Below, in pieces: positions 16,443-27,000 of a DNA stretch of 60,975 nt. The stretch is from the NCBI GenBank assembly GCA_016763315.1, contig JAESTZ010000111.1, positions 1-60,975 on the forward strand, in the 5' to 3' direction. The notes beneath the pieces were generated by a model that saw only the letters and a list, made by a program, of their open reading frames with translations, was not told the DNA's origin and did not search any database. The position numbers were made by a program, and so were the translations under genes. This DNA comes from Robiginitomaculum sp. GTDB lineage: Bacteria; Pseudomonadota; Alphaproteobacteria; Caulobacterales; Maricaulaceae. How positions within the stretch are numbered: position 1 is the first letter of the stretch; each line of letters starts with the position of its first letter.

Positions 16443-17333
16443 ATGACCGATACAGAGCCAAGCATCAAGGTAAAAGCTTTTTTCGATACAGTAACTTTTA
16501 CTGCACAATATGTAATTTATGATCCAAAAACTTCTGCCGCAGCAATAATTGACCCGGTGCTGGACTTTGATCCTGCCTCGGGAACTATTTCAACGAAACA
16601 TGCCGATGAAATTTTGCAATATGGCAAAGACAAGGGCTTGGACTTTCAATGGGTACTGGAAACCCACGCTCATGCCGATCATTTAAGTGCGGCGCATTAT
16701 TTGGTTGAACATACCAGTGCAAAGACCGGTATAGGGGCTGGAATTACCACAGTGCAATCTACTTTTGCTCCGGTGTTCGATTTTGAACCTGAATTTGCCG
16801 TAGATGGCTCGCAATTTGATCGTTTGTTTGCTGATGGTGATGAAATACCTTTGGGTGATTTAACCATTAAGGTATTGGCAACCCCCGGTCACACGCCAGC
16901 TTGCATAAGTTATTATGTTGAAAATACCGTGTTCATTGGCGATACCTTGTTTATGCCGGATTATGGCAGTGCCAGAGCAGACTTTCCCGGTGGAGATGCG
17001 GCAACACTGTTTTCCTCAATACAAAAACTGTTAAGTCTGCCTGAAGAAACAGAAATTTACCTGTGTCATGACTATAAAGCTCCGGGCAGAGATGAATTTG
17101 TCTGGAAAACTACCGTTGGCGAACAAAAACGGCATAATATTCATTTGCTACAATATCCAACTGAGGCTGATTATGTTGCTTTTCGTAATCAGCGAGATAA
17201 AGGCTTATCGATGCCGCGATTGATATTGCCGTCTTTACAAATCAATCTACGTGGTGGCAGTTTACCGCCGGCGGCAGATAACGGTATTCAATACTTAAAA
17301 TTACCGCTTAACCAGTTTTCTAAAAAGAGCTAA
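16443..17333 (+). CDS. Persulfide dioxygenase, metallo-beta-lactamase fold (Blh/ETHE1-like)
   Basis: Non-heme iron enzyme oxidising glutathione persulfide to sulfite. The metal motif THAHADH (H75, H77, D79, H80) is followed by GHTPACIS and FIGDTLF and a late LCHDYKAPG with the other ligands. At 296 residues it matches the Blh subgroup lacking a fused rhodanese. Its partner activities are nearby: a TIGR01244 protein 16 bases downstream and SQR at 22.8 kb. AAGGAAG precedes the ATG. Confidence 0.9.
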   Translation: MTDTEPSIKVKAFFDTVTFTAQYVIYDPKTSAAAIIDPVLDFDPASGTISTKHADEILQYGKDKGLDFQWVLETHAHADHLSAAHYLVEHTSAKTGIGAGITTVQSTFAPVFDFEPEFAVDGSQFDRLFADGDEIPLGDLTIKVLATPGHTPACISYYVENTVFIGDTLFMPDYGSARADFPGGDAATLFSSIQKLLSLPEETEIYLCHDYKAPGRDEFVWKTTVGEQKRHNIHLLQYPTEADYVAFRNQRDKGLSMPRLILPSLQINLRGGSLPPAADNGIQYLKLPLNQFSKKS

Positions 17334-17349
17334 ATTACAAGGTAAAGAA

Positions 17350-17766
17350 ATGAAAATTCACGCATTATCTGAAAAATTCTCAGTCGGTCCGCAAGTTCAA
17401 GTCGGCCAAATTCAAGCACTGGCTGATGCTGGCTTTGACACCATTATTTGCAATCGGCCCGATGGTGAAAGCTGGGGGCAACCAAAAGGAACAGATATAG
17501 AAGCGGCTGCCATTGCTGCTGGCATGAAATATGTATCAATTCCTATATCACCGCGTGATGGTGTTACTCCGCAAAAAATAGCGGCGGCTAAACTGGCGCA
17601 GGAACAATCAAAGTCCAAGGTTTACGCATTTTGTAAAACCGGCACTAGGTCTGCTAATCTATGGGCATTAAGTCAGGCAGGCAATTTATCTGCTGATCAA
17701 ATTATCGCTTCCGGAATGCAAGCAGGCTATAAACTGCACGCTTTGAGGGCGTTTCTTGATAAGTGA
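17350..17766 (+). CDS. TIGR01244 family sulfur transferase (DUF442)
   Basis: A 138-residue protein-phosphatase-fold domain used as a rhodanese-like sulfur carrier. The catalytic loop FCKTGTRSANLWAL has Cys at 95. In related bacteria this domain is often fused to, or encoded beside, SQR or the persulfide dioxygenase, as here. Probably moves sulfane sulfur between glutathione, sulfite and thiosulfate. Its stop directly abuts the stop of convergent pntB. Confidence 0.85.
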   Translation: MKIHALSEKFSVGPQVQVGQIQALADAGFDTIICNRPDGESWGQPKGTDIEAAAIAAGMKYVSIPISPRDGVTPQKIAAAKLAQEQSKSKVYAFCKTGTRSANLWALSQAGNLSADQIIASGMQAGYKLHALRAFLDK

Positions 17767-19176
17767 TTAACCCAAAGCCTTATTGATACTTTCGACCATT
17801 TTTTTGGCATCGGATAATAACATCATGGTGTTGTCACGATAAAACAATGTGTTGTCGATACCGGCATAACCTGATGACAAAGAACGTTTGATGAAAAATA
17901 CCGTGCCAGCATTCCACACCTGCAATACCGGCATGCCATAAATTGGCGAAGTTGGGTCTTCTTCGGCAGCCGGATTGGTCACATCATTGGCACCAATTAC
18001 AAACGCTACATCGGCACCGGAAAATTCTGAATTAATGTCTTCAAGTTCAAACACCTCGTCATAGGGAACATTAGCCTCGGCCAACAATACATTCATGTGC
18101 CCGGGCATTCTTCCGGCAACCGGGTGAATCGCATACTTAACCTCTACACCTTCGGCTTTTAGCAGATCAGCCATTTCCCTTAGCGCGTGTTGAGCCTGAG
18201 CAACAGCCATGCCATAACCCGGCACTATAATTACTTTGCCGGCATTTTTCATGATAAATGCGGCATCATCAGCCGCGCCAAGTTTTACATTGCGCTCAAT
18301 ACCATCATCATCTGTAGCTGCCGCCACTTCGCCAAAGCCACCGGCTATTACTGAAATAAAGCTACGGTTCATTGCTTTGCACATAATATAAGAAAGGATA
18401 GCACCGGACGAGCCAACTAATGCGCCGGTTATGATCAGAGCGTTGTTTTCCAAAGTAAAACCAAGTGCCGCCGCCGCCCATCCGGAATAAGAGTTTAGCA
18501 TGGAAACCACGACCGGCATGTCGGCTCCGCCAATAGGAATAATTAGCAACAACCCAAAAACCAGAGCCACCACTGTCAACATCCAGAAAAGCGTTTGCGC
18601 TTGCGAGCCAGTGCCATGAGTACCGATCAGCAAAGCGATTAAAACCACCGCCACTAACAGTAAACCAAGATTTATAAAGTGTCTAAATGGTAGTAAAATA
18701 GGCTTACCGGACATGTTTCCGTTTAGCTTCGCAAAGGCAATAACCGACCCGGAAAAAGTAATTGCTCCGATAAACACCCCTAATGATAATTCAATCAGGC
18801 TTTGCATGTGCATAGAACCATCACGTCCGGCAATACCAAAAGCATCCGGTGAATACAAAGCTGCTGCCGCTACCAAAACTGCAGCCATACCAACCAGCGA
18901 GTGGAACCCCGCCACCAATTGCGGCATATCAGTCATGGCAATGCGCCTGGCAATTACGGCGCCGATTGAGCCGCCAATTACCAATGCAATTAGAATGCCG
19001 ATAAAAGCATTACCGCCTTGGATTGATAACAGGCTGGTAACAATGGCAATAAACATGCCTATCATACCAAACAAATTACCTTGCCGCGCACTAGCCGGTG
19101 AAGATAAACCACGAAGAGCCAGAATAAACAGCACGCCGGAAACCAGATAGGCCAGTGATGAAAATGTGGGACTCAT
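17767..19176 (-). CDS. pntB: NAD(P) transhydrogenase subunit beta, PntB
   Basis: Membrane domain plus NADP(H)-binding domain III of the proton-translocating transhydrogenase (469 residues). N-terminal helices with GNMSGKPILLPFRH, then domain III motifs VPGYGMAVAQAQHALREM, HPVAGRMPGHMNVLLAEA and VIGANDVTNPAA. It makes NADPH from NADH using the proton gradient. Last gene of the operon, 60 bases after pntAB. Confidence 0.96.
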   Translation of the reverse strand: MSPTFSSLAYLVSGVLFILALRGLSSPASARQGNLFGMIGMFIAIVTSLLSIQGGNAFIGILIALVIGGSIGAVIARRIAMTDMPQLVAGFHSLVGMAAVLVAAAALYSPDAFGIAGRDGSMHMQSLIELSLGVFIGAITFSGSVIAFAKLNGNMSGKPILLPFRHFINLGLLLVAVVLIALLIGTHGTGSQAQTLFWMLTVVALVFGLLLIIPIGGADMPVVVSMLNSYSGWAAAALGFTLENNALIITGALVGSSGAILSYIMCKAMNRSFISVIAGGFGEVAAATDDDGIERNVKLGAADDAAFIMKNAGKVIIVPGYGMAVAQAQHALREMADLLKAEGVEVKYAIHPVAGRMPGHMNVLLAEANVPYDEVFELEDINSEFSGADVAFVIGANDVTNPAAEEDPTSPIYGMPVLQVWNAGTVFFIKRSLSSGYAGIDNTLFYRDNTMMLLSDAKKMVESINKALG

Positions 19177-19236
19177 AAGCGTTACTTTCGTGTCTTGGTC
19201 ATGGAAAAAATAATAAGCAATTAGGTTTTTCGGTGG

Positions 19237-19563
19237 TTAGCGTTCCTTTTTCTTATACATAGCTAACATTCGCTGAGTGACGAGAAAGCCGCCAAATATA
19301 TTTACTGCTGCCAACACAGTGGCGATCAGGCCAAATATTCGTGTTTGTCCGGCTGCGGCTTCAGTAGCGGCATCAGAGCCAGGAAAAACTACAGTTGCCG
19401 CCGCGACCAAAGCACCAACAATAATTACTGATGAAATAGCGTTGGTAACCGCCATTAACGGGGTGTGCAAAGCCGGTGTTACACTCCACACCACAAAATA
19501 GCCAACAAAACAGGCCATCACAAAAATTGCTAACCGCAATACAAATGGGTCTACTGCTTCCAT
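19237..19563 (-). CDS. NAD(P) transhydrogenase subunit alpha 2, PntAB
   Basis: A 108-residue membrane subunit with three helices, corresponding to the C-terminal membrane part of PntA in enterobacteria; the split form is typical of alphaproteobacteria. Motifs HTPLMAVTNAIS and FGGFLVTQRML are characteristic. It starts two bases after the pntAA stop, and its AAGGAAG ribosome site lies within the last pntAA codons. Confidence 0.94.
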   Translation of the reverse strand: MEAVDPFVLRLAIFVMACFVGYFVVWSVTPALHTPLMAVTNAISSVIIVGALVAAATVVFPGSDAATEAAAGQTRIFGLIATVLAAVNIFGGFLVTQRMLAMYKKKER

Positions 19564-19565
19564 AA

Positions 19566-20891
19566 TTAGCTTCCTTTTTTCTTTGCTACTGTTCGTTTGG
19601 TTGCTGGTTTTTTAGCAACGGGTTTTTTAGGCGTAGGTTTCTTTTTCTTGGCAATTGATTTTTTTGGTGCTGCCTTTTTGATCGGCGCTTTTTTGGTTAC
19701 GGTTTTCTTTGTAGCCGATTTCTTCGGAGCATCTTTTTTCGGAGTCGATTTTTTAGCTGGAGGCTTTTTGACGAAAGCCTCATTGGTTATTTTTCCGCCC
19801 TTAGTCAAATTGGCACCAATTACAATTTCATCTTCCCAATTCGGAGAATAATTACCGCTTTCACCGGTTAACAAGGGTAATAGCGCCGCAAGGTTACGAC
19901 CATAAAGCGCCGATGTGTCTGCGGCCAAACGGGAGGGTAAATTAGTAAATCCAGCGATGGTAACACCGTGAACAACTATTACTTCCCCGGGTTTGGTTAA
20001 AGTGCAATTGCCACCGCGTTCAGCCGCCATGTCAATAATTACAGAACCATCGCTCATCGACTTTACCATAGCTTCGTCAACCAGCTTTGGTGCGTCCCGT
20101 CCCGGAATCAAGGCGGTGGTGATAACAATATCCTGTTTGGCAATATGTTTAGCCACCAATTCAGCTTGCTTTTTTTGGTATTCTGCCGACATTTGCTTGG
20201 CGTAACCACCGGAAGTTTCGGCCTCCTTGAATTCTTCGTCTTCAACGGCAATGAACTTCGCCCCCAAAGACCCAACCTGTTCTTTGGCGGCTGGCCGTAC
20301 ATCGGTCGAAGAAACTATCGCGCCCAGCCTTCGCGCGGTGGCAATCGCTTGCAAGCCGGCAACCCCTGCCCCCATGACAAAGGTTTTCGCAGCAGCTATC
20401 GTTCCGGCAGCAGTCATCATCATAGGCAATGCTTTGCCGTATATGGCTGCGGCCTCGATCACTGCGCGATATCCGGCAAGATTGGATTGTGAGGATAATG
20501 CGTCCATGCTTTGGGCGCGGGTGATTCGTGGCACAAATTCCATGGCAAAGGCATCAACACCCTTGGCGGCACAGGTTTGCACAAATGCCGGATCATCAAA
20601 AGGATCAAGCAATGCTACTAGTCCCGAGCCTTTGCCAAGCCCGTCCAACACTGTTTTCGATGGCCGGCGAACTGCCAGTAATAAATCCGCGCCTAAAAGA
20701 GTTGCTTTTGAAGTTTTGCAGATAATTGCACCGGCTTCTTTTAGTGCCGCATCGCTGATGCTGGCTCCTTTGCCGGCGCCGCTTTCAATTTGCACTTTAT
20801 GACCTGCGGCCACCAATTTTGTGATGGTCTGTGGTGTTAAGGCTATCCGGGCTTCGCCTGATAATCTTTCTGTTAAAACCGCAAGTTTCAT
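19566..20891 (-). CDS. pntA: NAD(P) transhydrogenase subunit alpha 1, PntAA, with Lys-rich tail
   Basis: Soluble NAD(H)-binding domain I. Recognised by EARIALTPQT near the start, the RSQSMDALSSQSNLAGYRAV-like block, GAGVAGLQAIATARRLGA and STDVRPAAKEQVGSLGAKF. Core residues 1-374 look complete. Residues 375-441 are an extra tail made almost only of Lys, Ala, Pro and Thr in KKxA/KKxP repeats, like histone H1 tails and unlike standard PntAA. A similar tail is found on AtpD in this window. The tail may bind acidic lipid headgroups or nucleic acid; this is inference. Confidence 0.93.
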   Translation of the reverse strand: MKLAVLTERLSGEARIALTPQTITKLVAAGHKVQIESGAGKGASISDAALKEAGAIICKTSKATLLGADLLLAVRRPSKTVLDGLGKGSGLVALLDPFDDPAFVQTCAAKGVDAFAMEFVPRITRAQSMDALSSQSNLAGYRAVIEAAAIYGKALPMMMTAAGTIAAAKTFVMGAGVAGLQAIATARRLGAIVSSTDVRPAAKEQVGSLGAKFIAVEDEEFKEAETSGGYAKQMSAEYQKKQAELVAKHIAKQDIVITTALIPGRDAPKLVDEAMVKSMSDGSVIIDMAAERGGNCTLTKPGEVIVVHGVTIAGFTNLPSRLAADTSALYGRNLAALLPLLTGESGNYSPNWEDEIVIGANLTKGGKITNEAFVKKPPAKKSTPKKDAPKKSATKKTVTKKAPIKKAAPKKSIAKKKKPTPKKPVAKKPATKRTVAKKKGS

Positions 20892-20961
20892 TTGTCCTCA
20901 CTGAAAAAAAGCTGTTGGGCAGTATCCTTATACTATTACTTTAAGTCCTGCGATATTCTGG

Positions 20962-21258
20962 TTAACCAAGCCCGGCAATAAACGATATAGCCAAGCTTAT
21001 AATTCCGGTAAAAATTGCCAAGCCGATCATGGTTGCGTGCCACGCCCCACCGCGTTTAAGAACCATGCCAGCAACGATTGCTACTATCAAAGTACTAACA
21101 AGCGCCGGAAACCAACCAATGTTTCCTCCAAATATTAAACTAAAAAACAAGATTGGGGCGCCGAGTAAACCGCAGGACCAGACAGTAATGTCCATAACCA
21201 GTTTATAAGTATCTTGATGGTGGGAAATGTCTTGTGATCCCCGCTGGTAACTGCTCAT
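20962..21258 (-). CDS. aa3-type cytochrome oxidase subunit IV-like protein
   Basis: A 98-residue protein with a polar N-terminus (SQDISHHQDTYKLVMDITVWS) resembling the short subunit IV of bacterial aa3 oxidases, then three hydrophobic segments. In many alphaproteobacteria this gene precedes pntAA, as here. The ATG at 21258 is chosen because GGGAG sits eight bases upstream; an ATG at 21273 would contain that site. The two extra hydrophobic segments make it longer than the usual one-helix subunit IV. Confidence 0.7.
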   Translation of the reverse strand: MSSYQRGSQDISHHQDTYKLVMDITVWSCGLLGAPILFFSLIFGGNIGWFPALVSTLIVAIVAGMVLKRGGAWHATMIGLAIFTGIISLAISFIAGLG

Positions 21259-21416
21259 GCTTGTGTCTCCCAAATGTGCATAAAACCATTTATCTTGGCC
21301 TACACTGCCGGCATGATTTGATCAAGCACTGGTTTATATTTTAAGTCAACTTGACGCACCTGTTTTCTTGACAAGTTCCGCTTTGCATTTTCGCCAAGCA
21401 TAACGTATAGGCAAGT

Positions 21417-21458
21417 CTAGGGTCTGTTGACACTTTCATAATTGTCCACAGACCCTAG
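21417..21458. repeat. Long inverted repeat upstream of mnmA
   Basis: Arms CTAGGGTCTGTTGAC and GTCCACAGACCCTAG pair over 14 of 15 positions with a 12-base loop, about 40 bases before the mnmA start. No T-run follows. It is unrelated to elements A-D and could be another dispersed palindrome or a leader structure. Confidence 0.7.
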
Positions 21459-21498
21459 TATATCTGCTTTGGGCCTTTGATCCCGTTGGAGACGATAA

Positions 21499-22698
21499 AT
21501 GTTTGATATGAATGATCCGGCAGTTCGCCGGGCACTTGACCGGTCTGTGCTTGACCTGCCCGATTATGGTGATGTTGCTAAGCGGTCAAAAATACGAATT
21601 GTTGTAGCAATGTCTGGCGGAGTGGATTCCACCCTAACCGCCGCTTTGTTAAAATTTGCCGGCTATGATGTAGTTGGCATTACTTTGCAATTATATGACC
21701 ATGGCGCAGCAATTGCCAAAAAAGGTGCTTGTTGTGCCGGTCAAGATATTGCCGATGCAGCAAATGCCGCTGCCCAATTAAACTTCCCCCATTATGTTCT
21801 TGACTATGAGAGCAAGTTTTCCAATGCAGTAATAGAAAACTTTGCCGATACATACTTGTCCGGCAGAACTCCGGTTCCGTGTATCGCTTGCAATCAAACA
21901 GTAAAATTTCGTGATCTATTGGCCACGGCCAGAGACCTTGGCGCACATTGCATGGCCACTGGCCACTATATTCAACGAATTGCCGAAAAAAAGGGTGCGC
22001 AAATGCATCGGGCGATAGATAACAGCAAAGATCAAAGTTATTTCTTATTTGCGACAACTCAAGAGCAATTAGATTTTTTACGGTTTCCTTTGGGAGGATT
22101 AGAAAAGGAAGAAGTCAGACGATTGGCTGGTCAGCTTGGGCTGTCTGCGGCTAATAAGCCCGACAGTCAGGACATTTGTTTTGTTCCCGAAGGAAAATAT
22201 GCCGATGTGGTGGAAAAAATACGCCCCGGCGCCGCAAAGCCGGGGAATATTATTGATCTAAGCGGAAAAATATTGGGGCAGCACAAAGGCTTGATCCACT
22301 ATACTATCGGTCAGCGTCGTGGCCTCGGCATTGCGGCTGGTTCTCCACTATATGTGGTCAAACTTAATCCACTAAAACACGAAGTCATTGTTGGGCCGCG
22401 CGAAGCATTGTTAACAAAAAGAATTTATCTCGATAGTCCGAATTGGTTGATGAAGCCAATTTCCGCAGGTGAAGAAATTACGGTTCAGGTGAAAGTAAGA
22501 TCAACTCGCCCACCGGTTCAAGGTCGGTTGCAAATAAATGAAAAACAACGGCTTTTTGTTGATCTGGATACATTAGAAGAAGGCGTTGCTCCGGGGCAGG
22601 CTTGCGTTTTTTACGGGTTTGGCGATAACTATTCGCAAGTTCTTGGTGGCGCATGGATAAGCCGAACTGTCGCAGCAAATAGTGATCTTGCTTGCTAA
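21499..22698 (+). CDS. mnmA: tRNA 2-thiouridylase MnmA
   Basis: ATP-dependent enzyme that thiolates U34 of tRNA Lys, Glu and Gln. PP-loop [11 protein letters not shown] at about 36-46, catalytic Cys in [10 protein letters not shown], second catalytic Cys in [12 protein letters not shown], and the [10 protein letters not shown] block. 399 residues, typical of alphaproteobacteria with a short N-terminal extension. GGAG lies nine bases before the ATG; a long inverted repeat precedes it. Confidence 0.95.
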   Translation: MFDMNDPAVRRALDRSVLDLPDYGDVAKRSKIRIVVAMSGGVDSTLTAALLKFAGYDVVGITLQLYDHGAAIAKKGACCAGQDIADAANAAAQLNFPHYVLDYESKFSNAVIENFADTYLSGRTPVPCIACNQTVKFRDLLATARDLGAHCMATGHYIQRIAEKKGAQMHRAIDNSKDQSYFLFATTQEQLDFLRFPLGGLEKEEVRRLAGQLGLSAANKPDSQDICFVPEGKYADVVEKIRPGAAKPGNIIDLSGKILGQHKGLIHYTIGQRRGLGIAAGSPLYVVKLNPLKHEVIVGPREALLTKRIYLDSPNWLMKPISAGEEITVQVKVRSTRPPVQGRLQINEKQRLFVDLDTLEEGVAPGQACVFYGFGDNYSQVLGGAWISRTVAANSDLAC

Positions 22699-22764
22699 TA
22701 CCCCCACAAATAAGTGTATAGTTTCCTCTTTGAAGTTATTTAAAATAATAAACAGGGGCTTTTA

Positions 22765-24033
22765 ATGGCACATATTGTAATTCTGGGCGCAGGCCTTGGC
22801 GGCGTACCAATGGCATTAGAGATGCGTCAAAAAGCCGGATCTGCTGACAAGGTAACGGTTATAAATAATCGCCCGACATTTGACTTTACCCCGTCAAACC
22901 CGTGGGTGGCAGTTGATTGGCGAAAGCCTGACGATATCAGGGTTGAATTACAACCAATGTTCAAGCGCAGAAACATTGACTTTGTTTGCGCTATGGCCAA
23001 AAGAATTGACCCTGAAAACAAGAAGATAGAATTAGAGGGTCAGCCGGACATTGAGTATGATTTTTTGGTTATTGCTACCGGGCCAGAGTTAAACTTTGGG
23101 GCAATTGATGGTTTTGGGCCAAATGCTAATACAGTCTCGATCTGTTCAACTGATCATGCAGAACAAGCCAGAACGAAATGGTTGAAATTTGTTGAAAAAC
23201 CCGGGCCGATTGTGGTTGGTGCCGTGCAAGGTGCGTCTTGTTATGGGCCGGCTTATGAATTTGCCCTGATTATGGAGACAGACCTTAGGCGACGTAAAAT
23301 TCGTGATCAGGTGCCGATGACTTTTGTTACTGCCGAGCCATTTATCGGCCATTTGGGTCTTGGCGGTGTTGGTGACACCAAAACCATGTTGGAGGCAGAG
23401 TTACGCAATCGCCATATAAACTGGATATGTAATGCCAAAGTCACCAAAGTCGACGCAGGGATGATGGAGGTTGAGGAAATGAACATCGACGGCAGTATCA
23501 AACAAATGCACAAACTTCCATTTGAGCATTCAATGATGATCCCAGGTTTTAAAGGTATCGATGCGGTGCAGGGAATTGATGGTTTGGTTAATCCGATGGG
23601 TTTTGTATTGGTTGATGAACATCAGCGTAATTCAAAATATCCTGATATTTTTTCTGTTGGTGTTTGCATTGCTATTCCGCCAGTTGGTGCGACTGCCGTG
23701 CCGGTCGGGGTTCCAAAAACCGGATTTATGATTGAAAGCATGGTAAGAGCCGCTGCCTTAAACATTCAGGCACTGTTAAATGGCAATGAGCCAAACCATA
23801 AAGCTAGCTGGAATGCAGTTTGTCTGGCCGACTTTGGTGATGGCGGGGTAGCATTTATTGCCATGCCGCAAATCCCGCCACGCAATGTTTGTTGGGCCAG
23901 TCAAGGTAAATGGGTGCATTACGGCAAAGTCGCCTTCGAGAAATTCTTCCTCGGCAAAGTAAAGCGCGGAGTATCAGAGTCGTTTTTCGAAAAACTCACG
24001 TTAAACTTACTTGGGCTAGCCAAGGAAAAATAA
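22765..24033 (+). CDS. sqr: Sulfide:quinone oxidoreductase (SQR)
   Basis: Membrane-bound flavoprotein oxidising hydrogen sulfide to polysulfide and passing electrons to quinone. FAD-binding motif VILGAGLGGVPMALEM at the start; the three Cys of Acidithiobacillus-type SQR are present: C127 (SICSTDHAEQ), C159 (GASCYGPAYE) and C353 (NAVCLADFGD). EPFIGHLGLGGVGD and PKTGFMIESM are further signatures. The C-terminal amphipathic region (KVAFEKFFLGK) is the likely membrane anchor. It supplies persulfide to the dioxygenase and TIGR01244 protein encoded about 5 kb upstream. AGGGG precedes the ATG. Confidence 0.92.
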   Translation: MAHIVILGAGLGGVPMALEMRQKAGSADKVTVINNRPTFDFTPSNPWVAVDWRKPDDIRVELQPMFKRRNIDFVCAMAKRIDPENKKIELEGQPDIEYDFLVIATGPELNFGAIDGFGPNANTVSICSTDHAEQARTKWLKFVEKPGPIVVGAVQGASCYGPAYEFALIMETDLRRRKIRDQVPMTFVTAEPFIGHLGLGGVGDTKTMLEAELRNRHINWICNAKVTKVDAGMMEVEEMNIDGSIKQMHKLPFEHSMMIPGFKGIDAVQGIDGLVNPMGFVLVDEHQRNSKYPDIFSVGVCIAIPPVGATAVPVGVPKTGFMIESMVRAAALNIQALLNGNEPNHKASWNAVCLADFGDGGVAFIAMPQIPPRNVCWASQGKWVHYGKVAFEKFFLGKVKRGVSESFFEKLTLNLLGLAKEK

Positions 24034-24041
24034 TAAAACCT

Positions 24042-27000
24042 CTATCGCTCTCCTAGTACCAGATTCAACTCTTTGGTTTTTCCATTGCGCTCGACGATAA
24101 TTGTTACTTTGTCACCGGGTTGGTATTTGCGCAGCTCGGCGGAGTATTCAGGTAAATCACTTACCGGCTGCCCGCCAAAGATTGTGATTACATCGCCAAC
24201 TTTTAGTCCGGCATTTGCTCCGGCACTATTGTCGGCTACATGATCAATTTTAATGCCTGAACCATTATAAGAAAAGTCAGGGCGTGAGCCGGTGCTGGCT
24301 CTTCTTTCGCCCCGTGCAGCAGGCGCAATTGTTGTTTTGCCAGAAGCTGGTTTGATTTGGTTGGTCATTGGCTCTACTCGCCCAGCTAAATATTGAACTA
24401 CCTCTTTGGTTAGTCCTGTGGCCTTCATTAAGCTAGAAAGACTTACTTGATCACCGGTATCACTTGGCCGGTGATAAGTCCCGCTGGCCGATCCAAAGAT
24501 ATGAATTGCCGGAATGTTTGCTTCGATAAATGCTGTATGATCAGAAGCGTTGACAGCTTGTTTTACTAGAGTTGTTTTAATTCCGGTTGTTGCACCGGTG
24601 CCCATAAAAATAAATGGCCATTCTCTGGCAGTGCTGCCACCAAATATCAAAAAACCGTCCCTGTCATTACCGACAGTATCCAAGTTCACATTGGCAAATA
24701 CTTTTGCTTTAGGGTGATCTTTTGCGGTTTTTATATAATGATATGCCCCCAATAATCCGCTTTCTTCTGCTGTACTGGCTAATAAAATTATTGACCTCTT
24801 CGGAGCAGATTTTGCCAGAGATATAGCCACCTCCAACATTACCGCAACGCCTGAAGCATTATCATCGGCGCCTGGGTGTAATTTGCCTTTGTGCTCAGAT
24901 CGTACATCAGGCCAACCAAAACCAAGGTGATCATAATGCGCGCTTAACACCACGCTTTGCCCGGCAAAAGCTGGATCAGAGCCTTGGATAATTCCAACAA
25001 CATTTTTAACTTTAACTTGTGTTCCATCAGGGCCTGTTACAGAAAACTCTTGGAAATAACTGCCATCAGCCGGTTTAATACCGGCGGAAATAAACGCATC
25101 ACGGATATAATCAGCCGCCAGATCAAGACCCTTGGTGCCAACACCACGGCCTTGATACTCCTGCCCGCTTAAAGTCGTTACGGTGTTCATCAGGCGCTTG
25201 GCATCAAATACCGGTTTTAGCTCTGCCAAAGCAGGGCGCGGTTTGATCTTTGCCGAAGAAGTGTCATTTTTGTCAAGAATAGCAACCAAAGGAGACCCAA
25301 TTGCCGGCCATTCGCCTTTGGCGCTGTTGGTGGGATCATCACCCTCAAATGCCAGATAAGAGTATTTACCATAATGTGGTAGTTTACGCGCCAGCCCGGC
25401 AACTGCATTATCACTGTGGGCGGTAATGCCGACAATTGCTGCTTTAGGATTGTTCGGGTTTCTGACTACAATAACAGACGAGTTGGTTTCTAGGCTCAAT
25501 TCTCTTTCACCAAATCTTACAAGATTATCCGTGATTTGCGCGTCATATACAGATAATTGTTCGGCAATCACATTAGCGAATTTATTCTTCAAACCAAAAA
25601 TCCATATGGCTCTGTCGCTGGGCAACTCGGATAAATCATTGTCATTTACCACCTCAAAGTTTTCTCTTTTGCCCCAGATACTGGCCATTTTGGTATAGCG
25701 TTTAGACATTTCAGGGCTTGTATCTGATGGCAAGACCAACATTACATTTTCTGCGCCAAAAGCATTTCCCAGTGATGGCGGTATTTCTGCCCAATGCAAA
25801 CGGCGAAATAAATGAAACTCCGGATCAATTTCAACTCTGACTATTGGCGCAAAACCCTTTAACTCAAAGGACTGTTGTCGCTGTTTCATAGATAAATTAT
25901 GACGAGTTACTTTATCTTTTGTGTAAACCAGTATCGGTACAGTTAAGTCAAGATCATTGGTTTTTTGGATTTGCCGTACCACTAATTTCAAGCGATCTGC
26001 GTCTTGGCCTGCAGATACAATTTCTAATTCTGCCGCACCAACACCACCAACCCATTGGTTGAAAAAATCAGTTAAATCGGTATCACTTACCGCTTCAAAA
26101 GCAAGACGGATATCGTTCCAGCTTCCAACTGCGTATTTATGGTCGCGGTAAAATTTCTGCAATGCCCGTTTGAAATTTTCATCACCGACTTTTGTTCGTA
26201 GCATGTTAAATACCATGCCGGTTTTGCCATACCCTACAGCTTCGGTCGAAGCATTAGTGCGACCAATAAAGTCGTTTAATGCAAAATCAGAAGTTTCATC
26301 GACATAATTGGTATATCGCTGCAAAGTTGCTCTGCGGTATTCTTCTCCCTTGCCACGTTGTTCAGCTACCAGGTGATCGGCCATATAAGCAGTTAAACCC
26401 TCGGCCCAGTTTCCGGTTTCAAAGTCGATATAAACACTATTTCCCCACCAGTTATGTAATAATTCATGCGGATAAGATGAGTGTAAAATAAACGGAAACC
26501 GGATGATTTGCGAACCGAGCAAAGTAAATGACGGCATGCCATAACCGGTTTCCCAAAAATTCTCGACCAGAGCAAATTTGGTATATGGGTAAGGACCAAC
26601 TAATTGGCGGTACATTTCCATGTATTGGGCGGTGGTCTCCAGATATTTATTAGCCATTGCTGCATCTGATGTTCGCAAATATGCCATGGCAGTAACATTG
26701 CCAGCCGGCATTTGGTATTGTGTAAATTCTGCTGCTATCAGGTAAATTTCTTCGGTAGGAGTTGGAGCAAACCAATGGTCATAATGCCCGCCCTCTTTGT
26801 CTTCATTTTGTAGCAATTCCCCTTGGGATACACTGCTCCAGCCTGCTGGCAGCTTTACTTTAATCTCATAAGTTATCAACTCGTCTTTAATAGTTGGCAG
26901 CCAATAAGTTGCGCCAGCCAAGTATACCCCGCGTTGTTCTATCAAGCCGGCTGATGATGAGAACCCTCTGGCATATTCTTCACCAAGTTGTTTAACGGGA

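Noticed and set aside
20227-20802. 191-codon antisense frame within pntAA
   Set aside because: Mirror of a conserved NAD-binding gene, Ala/Pro/Ser-rich, no ribosome site.
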